A DNA stretch of 64,000 nt from Treponema sp. (lineage in GTDB: Bacteria > Spirochaetota > Spirochaetia > Treponematales > Treponemataceae), in contig JAFLSN010000009.1 in assembly GCA_022510905.1 (NCBI GenBank), positions 1 to 64,000 of the forward strand, read 5' to 3'. Position numbers and translations under genes: made by a program. Below are positions 1 to 8,802 of the stretch, piece by piece (the stretch's first letter is position 1; each line of letters starts with the position of its first letter). The notes under the pieces were generated by a model. The model was not told where the DNA came from. It searched no databases and saw nothing but the letters and a program-made list of their open reading frames with translations.

Positions 1-1
1 G

Positions 2-400
2 GGGAAGGACGGCAAGGACGACTGGCGCACCGTGCTGCACCTGCACCCCAGGCTCGCGCCGGTCACCGTGGCGGTGCTGCCGCTGATGAAGAAGGACGGC
101 CTTGCGGAGAAGGCGAAGGAAATCCAGAACGCGCTCAGGGAGGAGTTCGCGACCGACTACGACCAGAGCGGCACGGTGGGCAAGCGCTACCGCCGCCAGG
201 ACGAGGTGGGTACGCCCTTCTGCGTCACAGTCGATTACGACACGATTACCGAGAGGAGGGAGGACGGCAGCGCGAACCCGGACTTCGGCACGGTGACGGT
301 GCGCTTCCGCGACAGCATGGCGCAGGAGCGCGTGGCGGTTGACCGGCTCGTGCCGTTCCTGCATGACGCGATACGCGCATGGAAGCCGGCGGCGCGGTGA
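2..400 (+). CDS. glyQS: glycyl-tRNA synthetase, C-terminal part (5' end outside window)
   Basis: Charges tRNA-Gly with glycine in the cytoplasm. Only the last ~132 residues are present; the frame is open from base 2, so the start lies upstream of the window. What is seen is the class II anticodon-binding domain: LHPRLAPVTVAVLPL, then GKRYRRQDEVGTPFCVTVD, then the closing strand VTVRFRDSMAQERV, all typical of the single-chain (alpha-2) bacterial/eukaryotic-type enzyme. The fragment is much richer in G/C at third positions than its neighbours, as expected for a highly expressed gene, though transfer cannot be excluded. Product assignment is firm; the single-chain type is inferred from this domain only. 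Confidence 0.93.
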   Translation, partial: GKDGKDDWRTVLHLHPRLAPVTVAVLPLMKKDGLAEKAKEIQNALREEFATDYDQSGTVGKRYRRQDEVGTPFCVTVDYDTITERREDGSANPDFGTVTVRFRDSMAQERVAVDRLVPFLHDAIRAWKPAAR

Positions 401-451
401 CTCAGATTCTGGCCCTCGCAAGCGGTAACAGGAGCGCCATGCGCGTTTTAT

Positions 452-494
452 GCCTGCCTGCAACGCCGCCTGTTTGTACATCACACAGGCAGGC
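452..494. repeat. 9-bp perfect inverted repeat after glyQS
   Basis: GCCTGCCTG (452-460) pairs perfectly with CAGGCAGGC (486-494) around a 25-nt loop. It lies between the glycyl-tRNA synthetase stop and the next gene. No U-tract follows, so it is either a weak terminator or an operator for the downstream gene. Confidence 0.4.
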
Positions 495-525
495 GGGTTA
501 AAGAGCACAGGGGGTGATTTTCACT

Positions 526-1308
526 GTGGACTTCGTGATATTAGGAAAAACAAACCTTCTCGTAAGCCGCACTGCCTTTGGTGCCATGAGTCTTGACTGC
601 GCGGAAATAGAATCGTTTGGAGCTGGTGCCGAAGAACAGGCCTGCCGCCTTGTGCATCAGGCCTATGACGGTGGGATCAATTTTTTTGACACGGCCCACT
701 CCAAGCCCGTCTGCGAAAAACGCCTTGGGGCTGCGCTCCATGGTATACGGCACAATGTTTTTCTTGCGACAACCACAGATGCCTCTTCCGTGCATGAACT
801 TCGCTCCGATGTGAATGAAAGCCTTGCGACGCTCGATACTGACTATATCGATTTATACCAGCTGGAGAACTCTCTTGTCCTGCCCACGGATAAAACCCAG
901 GATGGACTGTATCGGGAGCTGAGCTCCCTCAAAAAGAAAGGAACGGTGCGCCACATCGGGCTTGTAACGGAAAATTATGACCTTGCAGTGCAGGCAATAG
1001 AAAGCGGCCTTTACGAAACTGTGCAAATTCCGTTCAATATGCTCACTGGTGAAGACGCGCTTTCTGTGGTACGGCTCTGCCATGAGCGTGAAGTGGGCTG
1101 CATCGCCATGCAGCCGCTTTGCGGTGGACTTGTAAGCAACATTCCGCTTGCATTTGGATTCCTGCACCAGTATGAAGGGGTGGTGCCTCTGTGGGGCATC
1201 CACACTCCTGATGAACTGCTTCAGATTCTGTATTTTAACGACCATCCGCCTGTCGTTGACGAGCAGTTCATGGCCGAGGCCGAAAAAATCCGCACGTTCT
1301 TTAATTAG
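526..1308 (+). CDS. aldo/keto reductase-family protein with altered active site
   Basis: TIM-barrel protein of the aldo/keto reductase superfamily, ~260 residues. Family features: ILGKTNLLVSRTAFGAM near the N-terminus, NFFDTA, DTDYIDLYQL and GTVRHIGLVT. The usual Asp-Tyr-Lys-His tetrad is mostly gone: Asp remains in FFDTA, but the Tyr position reads Lys/Pro (DTAHSKP), the Lys position reads Thr (FLATTT) and the His position reads Glu (LYQLENS). Redox catalysis by the normal mechanism is therefore doubtful. The GTG at 526 is chosen because a near-complete Shine-Dalgarno, AGGGGGTGAT, sits 8 bases upstream; a GTG at 514 is possible. Convergent with the HD-GYP-like gene. Function unknown. Confidence 0.8.
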   Translation: MDFVILGKTNLLVSRTAFGAMSLDCAEIESFGAGAEEQACRLVHQAYDGGINFFDTAHSKPVCEKRLGAALHGIRHNVFLATTTDASSVHELRSDVNESLATLDTDYIDLYQLENSLVLPTDKTQDGLYRELSSLKKKGTVRHIGLVTENYDLAVQAIESGLYETVQIPFNMLTGEDALSVVRLCHEREVGCIAMQPLCGGLVSNIPLAFGFLHQYEGVVPLWGIHTPDELLQILYFNDHPPVVDEQFMAEAEKIRTFFN

Positions 1309-1320
1309 GCTGCACGCAAT

Positions 1321-2727
1321 CTAGCTGTTGATTTCTTGTTTCTCTGCTGCCGCTTGTTTTAACGCTTTCAGTACATCTTCGACTTCGTGTTTGTTCATTA
1401 CACGCACAATCTTCATGTCGCTGTCATTCGTCTGGATGTTCTTTGTTGTTTCTGACGCATCTTTTTCGCCGATGAGCTGCACGATTGGATTTTTTGGGTC
1501 GCCGGGAAACACGTCTGTTACCTGTGCGATTTTTCCGTTTGAGAGATACACATACGAGCCAATCGGAAAAATTGAAAGGCTGTATAGCAAGGCCTTTACC
1601 ACGATGTCATCATACAGGTGCTTTTCATTTTTGAGCAGCTCAACCATTCCCTCGTATGCGGTCTGTTCTTCTTTGTATTGGCGGGGCGCCGTAATCGCTT
1701 CGTATGAGCATGCCACCGCAATTATTTTTGCATACAGTGAAATTTTCTTTCCGCTGATTTTTCTGGGATAGCCCGTGCCTGTTTCATGTTCATGGTGTTC
1801 CAGCACGCCAAGCTGAATGCCGAGCGGAAATTTAGCATCCTTTAAAATGTTGTAGCTTATGATGGGGTGGGTGGAAATCTGGGCTTTTTCAACAGGTGTC
1901 AGTGGACGGTCATTTAAATAAAGCTGGGGAGGAAGCCTTAGCATGCCGATTTCGTGCAAGATGCTGGCCACGCCCAGTTCAACAAGCTTGTTTTCCGGCA
2001 TGTGCAGCTGCAAGCCGATGGTGATTGCAAGCACCGTAGACCTCATGCTGTGGCTTATCAAAAAGCTTTTTGACTGAACTTCTTCGCTTGGCGTTACACG
2101 GAGCACATAGCGCCGGTTTTCTTTTATGAATGCGCAAAGCTGCTCTACTGTGCTGCTGATTGCCTCAAGGTCAAGCTGCTTGTGCGTGGCGTACCGCGTG
2201 TACACGGTGTTGATAAAATCCATGTAGGAGCTGTACACTGCTTGTACCTTGCTCAGCCTTTCCGCTTCTTCTTTTTCATTCACTTCGGTGACAGGTTCGT
2301 TCTGTGCGGCTTCTTGTGTTCCGCCGGCTGTATCTTTTTGCGCGGCTGATTTTTCAGAGTTGAAGTCTGTCTGGACAACACCGAATTCAGAAATGTCAAT
2401 GCTTTCAGATTTTTCGAGGCCTGCCGCATTTTTTGCTGGAGCAGCGGCATTCGGCATGACCTTCTGTTTTGCGGCCTTGAGCTTTTCGGCAATGGATACG
2501 GCTTTGCTGAGTTTTTCCTTTTCTTTTTCTACTTCGGCGGGGGTGCTGGTGGACATTCCGACGCTGCCTTCGGACTGCACGGTTTTAAAACCCCATTCCT
2601 GCAATGCTTTTAAAAGTGATTCGCTGACGGGGCAGGATGAACTGCATAACAAAAAGTTTTCGTCCAGCATGAGATCTGCTTTAAAAAACGTAAGAGGCTT
2701 GATGTCAGCGACTGTAAAGGTATTCAT
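1321..2727 (-). CDS. HD-GYP-like domain protein
   Basis: 468 residues. The N-terminal half is variable, rich in Ala/Lys/Glu and probably a linker. The C-terminal ~220 residues follow the HD-GYP family (cyclic di-GMP phosphodiesterases): HSMRSTVLA, HEIGM, STHPIISYNIL, HHEHETGTGYP and ACSYEAIT. Several metal ligands are conservatively changed: HD becomes HE, the Asp of the DGxGYP region is Thr, and the later DA becomes EA. It could be a weak phosphodiesterase or a cyclic di-GMP sensor. Start supported by GAGGTGA four bases before ATG. No membrane segment, so probably cytoplasmic. Single gene, convergent with the aldo/keto reductase-like gene. Confidence 0.82.
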   Translation of the reverse strand: MNTFTVADIKPLTFFKADLMLDENFLLCSSSCPVSESLLKALQEWGFKTVQSEGSVGMSTSTPAEVEKEKEKLSKAVSIAEKLKAAKQKVMPNAAAPAKNAAGLEKSESIDISEFGVVQTDFNSEKSAAQKDTAGGTQEAAQNEPVTEVNEKEEAERLSKVQAVYSSYMDFINTVYTRYATHKQLDLEAISSTVEQLCAFIKENRRYVLRVTPSEEVQSKSFLISHSMRSTVLAITIGLQLHMPENKLVELGVASILHEIGMLRLPPQLYLNDRPLTPVEKAQISTHPIISYNILKDAKFPLGIQLGVLEHHEHETGTGYPRKISGKKISLYAKIIAVACSYEAITAPRQYKEEQTAYEGMVELLKNEKHLYDDIVVKALLYSLSIFPIGSYVYLSNGKIAQVTDVFPGDPKNPIVQLIGEKDASETTKNIQTNDSDMKIVRVMNKHEVEDVLKALKQAAAEKQEINS

Positions 2728-2841
2728 GGTTCACCTCACTTTTATGTTCGGCATAGAACAATATCACCTATACTGTTTTCTTGGGATATGTTTATATTAA
2801 AGTTTGACGGGCTGTATTCCGCCTGGCACTGTAGTGAATGG

Positions 2842-2885
2842 TTTTTAAACAAAAAAGAACCAAAGCTAAAACTCTTTGGTTCTTT
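2842..2885 (-). terminator. rho-independent terminator of the lepB-PBP-DUF115 operon
   Basis: A perfect 12-bp stem (2854-2865 with 2874-2885, core AAAGAACCAAAG) with an 8-nt loop. Read on the minus strand it is followed by a T-run at 2851-2856 and more T-rich sequence. It lies 140 bases past the DUF115 gene stop and before the HD-GYP-like gene. The rest of 2728-3024 holds no credible gene. Confidence 0.7.
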
Positions 2886-3024
2886 CACGGAAGAGGTCAC
2901 TGTCGGTGCCGCAGACGTCTGGATGTCAAAAATGACCGCCCGCGAGCGCCGTTTATCCAATGAACATATATACTATCGGTGGCATGAAAGAAAACTTGAT
3001 AGCCTTTTTATCTTTTTTGCATTT

Positions 3025-4857
3025 CTACGAGTCCAAAGCTTCAAGATAGGCGTTGGCCGCTTTTTGCAGCTCCTGGTAGATTAGCCTTGAATACATCAGG
3101 GAATGTATGTGCGGGTCGGAAGGAAGGTCTTTTGAAAGGGCTTCCAGCTGGCGTTCTGTTGGAAACACCAGTGCCGCCGCATCTTTTCCTGATGAATTAA
3201 GAATGGAACGGTCAAGCTCTGAAAGTTGGGAAATGATGGCAGGTGCTTTGCTTCGGTTTGAAAGTGCCGCCGTGCAAAGCGAGATCCCGCGCTTTGCGGT
3301 ATGCGAAAGAGACTGAAGGCTTTGGACAAACTGTTCTTTTATTTCAAGGAACGATGGTGCGCCGTCCGCTTTTTTTGATGCCCGCATGTCGCTGGAGCGT
3401 TTTTCCGCTTCCGCAAAAAAATGCTTTCGTTCTGCAATGCGTTCTGGTTCCATGCACAGCGATTCCGGAGGCTCCACTTTGATTCCTGTGATGGCAAGGC
3501 TTTCGGCAGTGAGCGAAAATGTTTCCTGTCCGTTTTGGCGGGCGGCGGCACAGTTTGTTTCAAACCACCATGAAAAAAGCGCCATGCGTCTGTCTGTCAG
3601 GATTGGCGAGCCTGTGTAGTCTGTCGCGCTGGCGGGGGAGGCGCTGAGCAGGGCTTTCACATTGTCCTGTTCCGCAGTGCAGAGCCTTCCTGAAAGCCGG
3701 TGTGCCCGTTCTTCAAATTGAGAGCCTTTGATGTGCGTCTGTTTTCCGGGAAATCCCAGATCCATTCCTGCAAGGTAGATGCGTGTCGCGCCGCAATGAC
3801 GCGCGAAATCCCATGCGGTGGTTGTTACACTTCCGCCTGCACCTAAAGCTCCTTTTTGGCCGAGCCGTTTTTCAAAAAACTGTCCGATAGGAAACATTGA
3901 TGAACAAAGTTCGATTCGCTTGCACTTGAAGCGAAAAACTGACGGCCACACTGCGCTTTCGGTGATAAGAATGGAAGAGGGGGCGCTTAAAAAGTCAAGA
4001 TGCCGTGCGCACACATACTGCGGGTCAACAAGAACCAAGAAATCCGGCTCAACACCTGCTGCAAGGCAGGCGTGAAGGGCGGTGTCAACGCAGACGATGA
4101 TGCTCCGTTTTTTTATTTCACCCAATGCGGGCAGCACCCGCTGGAGGCTTGGGCCTGCGGCGAGCACCACAAATGGAAGCGTTCCGGAAAGTCCCCGATA
4201 TTTTTCAATGCCGTCAAGCTCCGCAATGTAATGCAGATTGCGGCAGCTGTTTGAAAGCCACAGGTGCGCGAATTTTTCAAGCGTGTTGGTATTTATTTCT
4301 GCTTTCTGGTTCCGCTGTGAAATCTGTTGCGCCACTTCGTCAAAAAATGCATCAGCGTGGGCGGACTGCGTGGCTGTGCGGTAATACTGTATGTTTTTTG
4401 TGCCCAGCCGTTCAACAAGAGCGGCGCAGTCCTGGGCCTTGGCCCCGAGCGCAAAAATCACGTGGGGATGCAGCAGCACCGTTTCCCAGTCAAGCGCGGA
4501 AAAAGCCGCAAGCAGGTACCGTACATCGGGTTCGACAATCATGAGCGTAAGCCGTGCATTGGCCGCCGCAAGGGCGCAAGGCGCATATCCAAGTCCGCAG
4601 GAAAAAAAAACAGCGGCTTCGTTTTTTTTGTCAAATGATGAAACCAGCTGGGCCGCCTCCCGCTCGGGATTGTACAGGGAATGGAGCGGCTTTCCGTTTT
4701 CGAGCGCGGTAGGGCTTCCGTTTTTTGCGCACTGGATGGTGAAGGGTAGGGCGCATTCTTTTTTTCTGAATGTTTCAAATTCAGCATGAAAGTGCTGCGC
4801 CAAGGCTGGAAAACGCTGCGAAAACAGGGAGATGTTTTTATTCAAATACGAGTTCAA
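3025..4857 (-). CDS. DUF115 / 6-hydroxymethylpterin pyrophosphokinase MptE-like protein
   Basis: 610 residues. The recognisable core is the DUF115 Rossmann-like domain, with VVLAAGPSLQRVLPALGEI near residue 230 followed by VCVDTALHACLAAGVEPDF and LVDPQY. In flagellated bacteria this family includes motility-associated factor (Maf) proteins linked to flagellin glycosylation; archaeal members include MptE. The flanking N- and C-terminal regions are spirochaete-like and I do not recognise a separate domain in them. Its 5' end overlaps the transpeptidase gene by 20 bases, so the two are translationally coupled. Last gene of the leftward lepB-PBP-DUF115 operon. Exact substrate unknown. Confidence 0.78.
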   Translation of the reverse strand: MNSYLNKNISLFSQRFPALAQHFHAEFETFRKKECALPFTIQCAKNGSPTALENGKPLHSLYNPEREAAQLVSSFDKKNEAAVFFSCGLGYAPCALAAANARLTLMIVEPDVRYLLAAFSALDWETVLLHPHVIFALGAKAQDCAALVERLGTKNIQYYRTATQSAHADAFFDEVAQQISQRNQKAEINTNTLEKFAHLWLSNSCRNLHYIAELDGIEKYRGLSGTLPFVVLAAGPSLQRVLPALGEIKKRSIIVCVDTALHACLAAGVEPDFLVLVDPQYVCARHLDFLSAPSSILITESAVWPSVFRFKCKRIELCSSMFPIGQFFEKRLGQKGALGAGGSVTTTAWDFARHCGATRIYLAGMDLGFPGKQTHIKGSQFEERAHRLSGRLCTAEQDNVKALLSASPASATDYTGSPILTDRRMALFSWWFETNCAAARQNGQETFSLTAESLAITGIKVEPPESLCMEPERIAERKHFFAEAEKRSSDMRASKKADGAPSFLEIKEQFVQSLQSLSHTAKRGISLCTAALSNRSKAPAIISQLSELDRSILNSSGKDAAALVFPTERQLEALSKDLPSDPHIHSLMYSRLIYQELQKAANAYLEALDS

Positions 4858-6721
4858 TGGTCATGTTCTCCGTGACTGGAGCTCCGGGTGGCGGGTACTG
4901 GCGGGTGACATAGCCCTCGCCGCTTATGGCAAATGTGATGTCGGTACGGTCAAGCAGCGGAAGCAGATCACGCTTGGGGCGCCCCAGAAAGTTTGGCACG
5001 GTGCTCCCTACAACCAGCGCCTCATGTTCGCTGATGGAGCTGCGTCCTGAGTGTTTGAGGCTTACAGCTCCTTCGCGGGTCATGCCAAGGTGGTCGATGA
5101 TTTCATCTGCGGCTTCCGCGATGACGGGTGCCACAATGCGGCCTGCGTAGGTTTCACCCTTTGCTTTTTCAATCACGATGTAAAGAACAATTTCCGGTTT
5201 TTCAACTGGAAAGATTGCCATGCAGTTTGAAAGAAAGTCTGTTTCGCTGTAGCCGCCGTTTACCGTGTCGGCCATCTGCGCGGTGCCAGTTTTTACGCCG
5301 ATGGAAATGTCGCTCAGCGAAGCCTTTGAGCCGGTTCCGCTTTGCGCCGTGGTTTCCATGCAGCTTAGGATGTACTGGGCGGTGGCACTTTTCAGTACAC
5401 GTTCTTTGGGCTCCCGATGGTGTATGTATTCAATATTTCCGTCTTTGTCTGTTATGCGTTGGATGAATGTTAGCTTGACCGGTACCCCGTCGCCGGCTAT
5501 CGCAGTTGCCGCCTGCACCATCTGCAATGCACTCACCGAAAGCTCCTGGCCTATTGCCATTGTCGCCTTGCTTCTGGCCGACCAGAATTTGTCTTCCTGG
5601 TTTTTTACGGAACCGCGTGTTTCGGCAGGAAGCTCGACCCCTGTGCGTTCTCCAAAACCAAACGCACGGATGTATGCCAAAAACAAATCTGTGTTAATCA
5701 GCTCGCTCATCTGCGCGAGAGCGTCGTTGCATGAAAACTTGAGGGCGTTGCGCACATTTACCCAGCCGTGGTGGTCAAGGCAGGTGATGCGTATTCTTTC
5801 TCCTAGATTTGTGCGCCGCTCGTAAATGCCGTCGCACAAGAACAACGTGTCGGGGGTTATGATACCGGCATCAAGGCATGCCGCCGATGTGAATATCTTG
5901 AACACGCTGCCAGGCTCATATGCTGACACTGCGGGGCGGTCGATGGTACCTGCACTGCTTGACTGGCTGTAGGTGTTGAGATTGGTTGAAGGCAGGCTGA
6001 TGTAGGAGAGGATTTCCCCGTTTTCTGCGTTGGCGGCAATCATGAACATGCATTCAGCCTGCGTGGTTTCCATTGTTTTTTTTGCGATTTTTTCAAGCTT
6101 GTATTGGAGGTTTGCATCGATGGTCAAATAGATGTTTTTGCCATGCAGTGGAATCGGACTTTCCGGCTCTGAACTTGGGGCTAGCGTTGTCTGCCTCGCA
6201 TATTCAATGCCGCTCAACCCCAGTCCATCGTCACCCATGTACCCGATGAGCTGGCTTGCAAGGTCGTTTTCAGGGTATACACGTCCTGGAATCCGGTCGA
6301 ACTGGACCCCTGCGTAGTTTTTTTCGTCCACGATTTTTCTGACTTCATCAAACTGGTTCTGCGTGAGTTTTTTCTTGATATAGGTGAAACTCAAATTTTG
6401 TGCGGCGCGGATTCGTGCTGCGATTGAAGGCGCGTCCATGTCGATGATGTCTGCGATGTCTCTGGAAAATGCATCGATTTTTGCATCTTGGAACATGCGT
6501 GGCGAAACACCAAGATGGTAAAAGTTTGTTTGCACGGCGAGCGGTTTTCCGTTTCGGTCAACAATTGAACCGCGTTCAACAACAGGCTTTTGATGGGAAA
6601 GCTGCGGCTGCGGACTGAACGCAAGGCGCACATATGCGCTGTAGATAAAAATGAGCAGGCCCGCGCACGGAAGTGCCACAATCCAGAGCCGTATGTTTTT
6701 AAAAAAACCGTTTACCTGCAT
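4838..6721 (-). CDS. penicillin-binding protein 2 / FtsI-type transpeptidase with PASTA domain
   Basis: Peptidoglycan transpeptidase anchored in the inner membrane, acting in the periplasm in septal or elongation cross-linking. Order: N-terminal membrane anchor (WIVALPCAGLLIFIYSAYV, residues 13-31), dimerisation domain with ERGSIVDRNGKPLA, transpeptidase domain with SVFK (~275), SCN (~330) and KTGTAQ (~477), and a C-terminal PASTA domain (~565-627: PNFLGRPKRDLLPLL). A PASTA tail on a class B enzyme is the arrangement of many FtsI/SpoVD-type proteins. It overlaps the signal peptidase gene upstream by 10 bases and the DUF115 gene downstream by 20. No mraW/mur neighbours are present, so FtsI versus PBP2 cannot be decided here. 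Confidence 0.9.
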   Translation of the reverse strand: MQVNGFFKNIRLWIVALPCAGLLIFIYSAYVRLAFSPQPQLSHQKPVVERGSIVDRNGKPLAVQTNFYHLGVSPRMFQDAKIDAFSRDIADIIDMDAPSIAARIRAAQNLSFTYIKKKLTQNQFDEVRKIVDEKNYAGVQFDRIPGRVYPENDLASQLIGYMGDDGLGLSGIEYARQTTLAPSSEPESPIPLHGKNIYLTIDANLQYKLEKIAKKTMETTQAECMFMIAANAENGEILSYISLPSTNLNTYSQSSSAGTIDRPAVSAYEPGSVFKIFTSAACLDAGIITPDTLFLCDGIYERRTNLGERIRITCLDHHGWVNVRNALKFSCNDALAQMSELINTDLFLAYIRAFGFGERTGVELPAETRGSVKNQEDKFWSARSKATMAIGQELSVSALQMVQAATAIAGDGVPVKLTFIQRITDKDGNIEYIHHREPKERVLKSATAQYILSCMETTAQSGTGSKASLSDISIGVKTGTAQMADTVNGGYSETDFLSNCMAIFPVEKPEIVLYIVIEKAKGETYAGRIVAPVIAEAADEIIDHLGMTREGAVSLKHSGRSSISEHEALVVGSTVPNFLGRPKRDLLPLLDRTDITFAISGEGYVTRQYPPPGAPVTENMTIELVFE

Positions 6722-7227
6722 ATTACCTTGCCCAGTATATTCTGAAAAGGGATAAAGCCGTAATCCCGCGAATCAATGGAAAGCGGCGCGTTGTCGCCAA
6801 TCGCGAGCACCATGTTTTCCGGCACTTGATGGCTTTGCGCCATATGGTGGTATTGCTCCGCTGTTAGCGGAAACCTTTGATCCCCTACCAGCAGAGTATA
6901 CTCTGAATCGTCGGAATATTCCAGACTGGCGCCGCCCACCGCCACGCACCGCTTTACAACCAGCTGGTTTTCGTGCAGGTACAGGATAACATCACCGGTT
7001 TCAGGCTGGGCCCATTGAACCATCAGTGTGTCGCCAAAAGGTTTCGCCAATCCGTAGGCCAGCTTGTACAGCACAACAGCCTGTCCGTCGTGCAGTGCAG
7101 GTTCCATGGAGCTGCCGCGGATTCGCAGAATGTCTACTACAAAAAATTTGAGTATGCATCCTACAAAGAGTCCCGCTGCCAAGCACCACAGTGCGTTCCA
7201 CGCCGATTTTGCCACGCTGGTTTTCAT
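6712..7227 (-). CDS. lepB: signal peptidase I
   Basis: 171-residue type I signal peptidase that removes signal peptides from secreted proteins at the outer face of the inner membrane. One N-terminal membrane segment (residues ~10-32), the catalytic serine box GSSMEPALHDG, the general-base lysine in VVKRCVAVGG, and box E as IGDNAPLSIDSRDYGFI (normally GDNxxxSxDSR). The protein is near the short end of the family range, with one anchor. First gene of the leftward operon with the transpeptidase and DUF115 genes; the 48-bp gap to the divergent M23 peptidase gene must hold promoters for both directions. Confidence 0.92.
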   Translation of the reverse strand: MKTSVAKSAWNALWCLAAGLFVGCILKFFVVDILRIRGSSMEPALHDGQAVVLYKLAYGLAKPFGDTLMVQWAQPETGDVILYLHENQLVVKRCVAVGGASLEYSDDSEYTLLVGDQRFPLTAEQYHHMAQSHQVPENMVLAIGDNAPLSIDSRDYGFIPFQNILGKVICR

Positions 7228-7275
7228 GGTGACTTTATTCTAATATGGCTAGGCATTTTTGTCGATACATAGGGT

Positions 7276-8484
7276 ATGGAAATCATCAACTATACCGATA
7301 AAAGTTCCTATGCATTTTCGGCTGCCATTCGTATGCCGCGTATGGACAGGCTGGTGGGGCGATTTTTTTCAGGTAGAAGAAGCCGCGTTAGCAGTGCCTT
7401 TACCGTGCGTTCCCATGTGCATGACGGCTTTACCGCCCGGGAATTGTTCGTGTATGCCAGAAAAGCCAGGCAGCAGTTTGTTGAGGCGGCTTATGTGTGC
7501 CGCCGCTTTTTGTGGCTGCTTCCAGTCTGCGTTGCCGCTCTGGTGGTTCCTGTGCTTCTCATGCGAGCCGTTGACCATGCGCAGGGCTTTGCACGTCCTG
7601 TTTCATTTGAAAAATCCGACCAGTCCCAATATGATTTGCTTAACACCGTGATGTCTGATTTTGCGCTGGACGGGGCCGCGACCCATGATAGAAACGGCAC
7701 CGTGTTTTCTGCGGACGGAAGCGCGGTTGTTACCGACGGCTCATTTAAAGACATCGTTACGTTCAGCCAGTACACTGTTCGCGCGGGAGATACAATCAGC
7801 GGCATCAGCCAGAAATTTGGACTCGGCAACATTTCAACATTGATTGCAGTGAACAATATAGACAATGTGCGTTCGCTCCGTTCTGGACAAAAGCTGGTAG
7901 TTCCTTCAATCGATGGGCTTGTTCACGTAGTTGCCCCCGGGGAATCGCTCAACACTGTAGCGGAAACCTACGATGTTTCTGTGGAAGATTTGGTTGACGT
8001 AAACGATCTTGATTCTGAAATACTTGAAGCGGGCGTAAAGCTTTTTGTTCCTGGCGCACGCCTTGATTCCGATGTGCTGCGAAAAGCGATGGGAGAAGTG
8101 TTTTCGTATCCGATTACCGCTCGCTGGAGGCTTACATCTCGTTTTGGGCGGCGTGCGGATCCGTTCACGGGCGTTGCATCAAACCACACCGGCATTGACA
8201 TGGCCTGTCCTTCCGGCACACCAATTTATTCGGCGCTGAGCGGAACCGTTGCGTATACAGGTTTTTCATCCGTGTTCGGAAACTATGTTATCGTCAAGCA
8301 CTATGACGGCTATCAAACACTGTACGGTCACATGAGCAAAATCACCACAACAAAAGGCGCCTCTGTTTCGCAGGGAACAAAAATCGGTCTTGTGGGAAGC
8401 ACTGGATATTCAACAGGACCTCATCTGCATTTTACCGTATATAAAAACGGAAAGCTTGTTGACCCGCTTACCGTTTTAAAATAA
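7276..8484 (+). CDS. LysM domain M23 metallopeptidase
   Basis: 402-residue cell-wall peptidase. Cytoplasmic N-terminus, one membrane segment (~77-97, LWLLPVCVAALVVPVLLMR), two LysM peptidoglycan-binding modules (~165-208 and ~217-262), then a LytM/M23 zinc peptidase domain with HTGIDMA (~304) and GPHLHF (~380), which supply the zinc and catalytic residues. All key residues are present, so it should be an active endopeptidase or an amidase activator acting in the periplasm. Divergent from lepB. The start ATG has no clear Shine-Dalgarno. An 8-bp inverted repeat follows the stop. Confidence 0.9.
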   Translation: MEIINYTDKSSYAFSAAIRMPRMDRLVGRFFSGRRSRVSSAFTVRSHVHDGFTARELFVYARKARQQFVEAAYVCRRFLWLLPVCVAALVVPVLLMRAVDHAQGFARPVSFEKSDQSQYDLLNTVMSDFALDGAATHDRNGTVFSADGSAVVTDGSFKDIVTFSQYTVRAGDTISGISQKFGLGNISTLIAVNNIDNVRSLRSGQKLVVPSIDGLVHVVAPGESLNTVAETYDVSVEDLVDVNDLDSEILEAGVKLFVPGARLDSDVLRKAMGEVFSYPITARWRLTSRFGRRADPFTGVASNHTGIDMACPSGTPIYSALSGTVAYTGFSSVFGNYVIVKHYDGYQTLYGHMSKITTTKGASVSQGTKIGLVGSTGYSTGPHLHFTVYKNGKLVDPLTVLK

Positions 8485-8492
8485 ACTTTCAG

Positions 8493-8536
8493 GGATCAGC
8501 AGGAATATCACTTCATTTGAAATCTTGGGCTGATCC
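8493..8536 (+). repeat. inverted repeat after the M23 peptidase gene
   Basis: GGATCAGC (8493-8500) pairs with GCTGATCC (8529-8536) around a 28-nt loop in the short gap before the zinc-ribbon gene. There is no U-tract, so termination is uncertain; it may be an mRNA-stabilising hairpin. Confidence 0.35.
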
Positions 8537-8559
8537 TTCATGCTTTCATGGAGTTGGAT

Positions 8560-8802
8560 ATGAAGCTTTGTGTATGCAAATGCTGCGGAAGAGAAATCGA
8601 TGGAGAATTCTTGTACTGTCCATGGTGTGGTGAATCACGGCTTTTGCCGGTTGAGCGCGGTTCCATGGAAGCGGTTTTTGCCCAGCAGGAACATATGCAT
8701 GTGCGACAAAAAGAAGCCTGCATTGAACAGCTGAAAGGAAAACTTGATGAGCTTGACCGGGAGCTGTCCTGTCTTGCGCTGAGCGTGGAGATGCACCGAT
8801 AA
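8560..8802 (+). CDS. small zinc-ribbon protein
   Basis: About 80 residues: an N-terminal zinc ribbon with two knuckles (CKCCG and CPWCG), then a charged, probably helical tail (residues ~45-75). ATG at 8560 is preferred over 8548 because GGAG lies six bases before it and none precedes the earlier ATG. The stop overlaps the next start as TAATG, so it is translationally coupled to the deacetylase-like gene. Function unknown; such ribbons often mediate protein or nucleic-acid contacts. Confidence 0.7.
   Translation: MKLCVCKCCGREIDGEFLYCPWCGESRLLPVERGSMEAVFAQQEHMHVRQKEACIEQLKGKLDELDRELSCLALSVEMHR

Noticed and set aside
2788-3084. 98-codon plus-strand frame
   Set aside because: Runs through the terminator hairpin and into the DUF115 3' end; composition is not protein-like.
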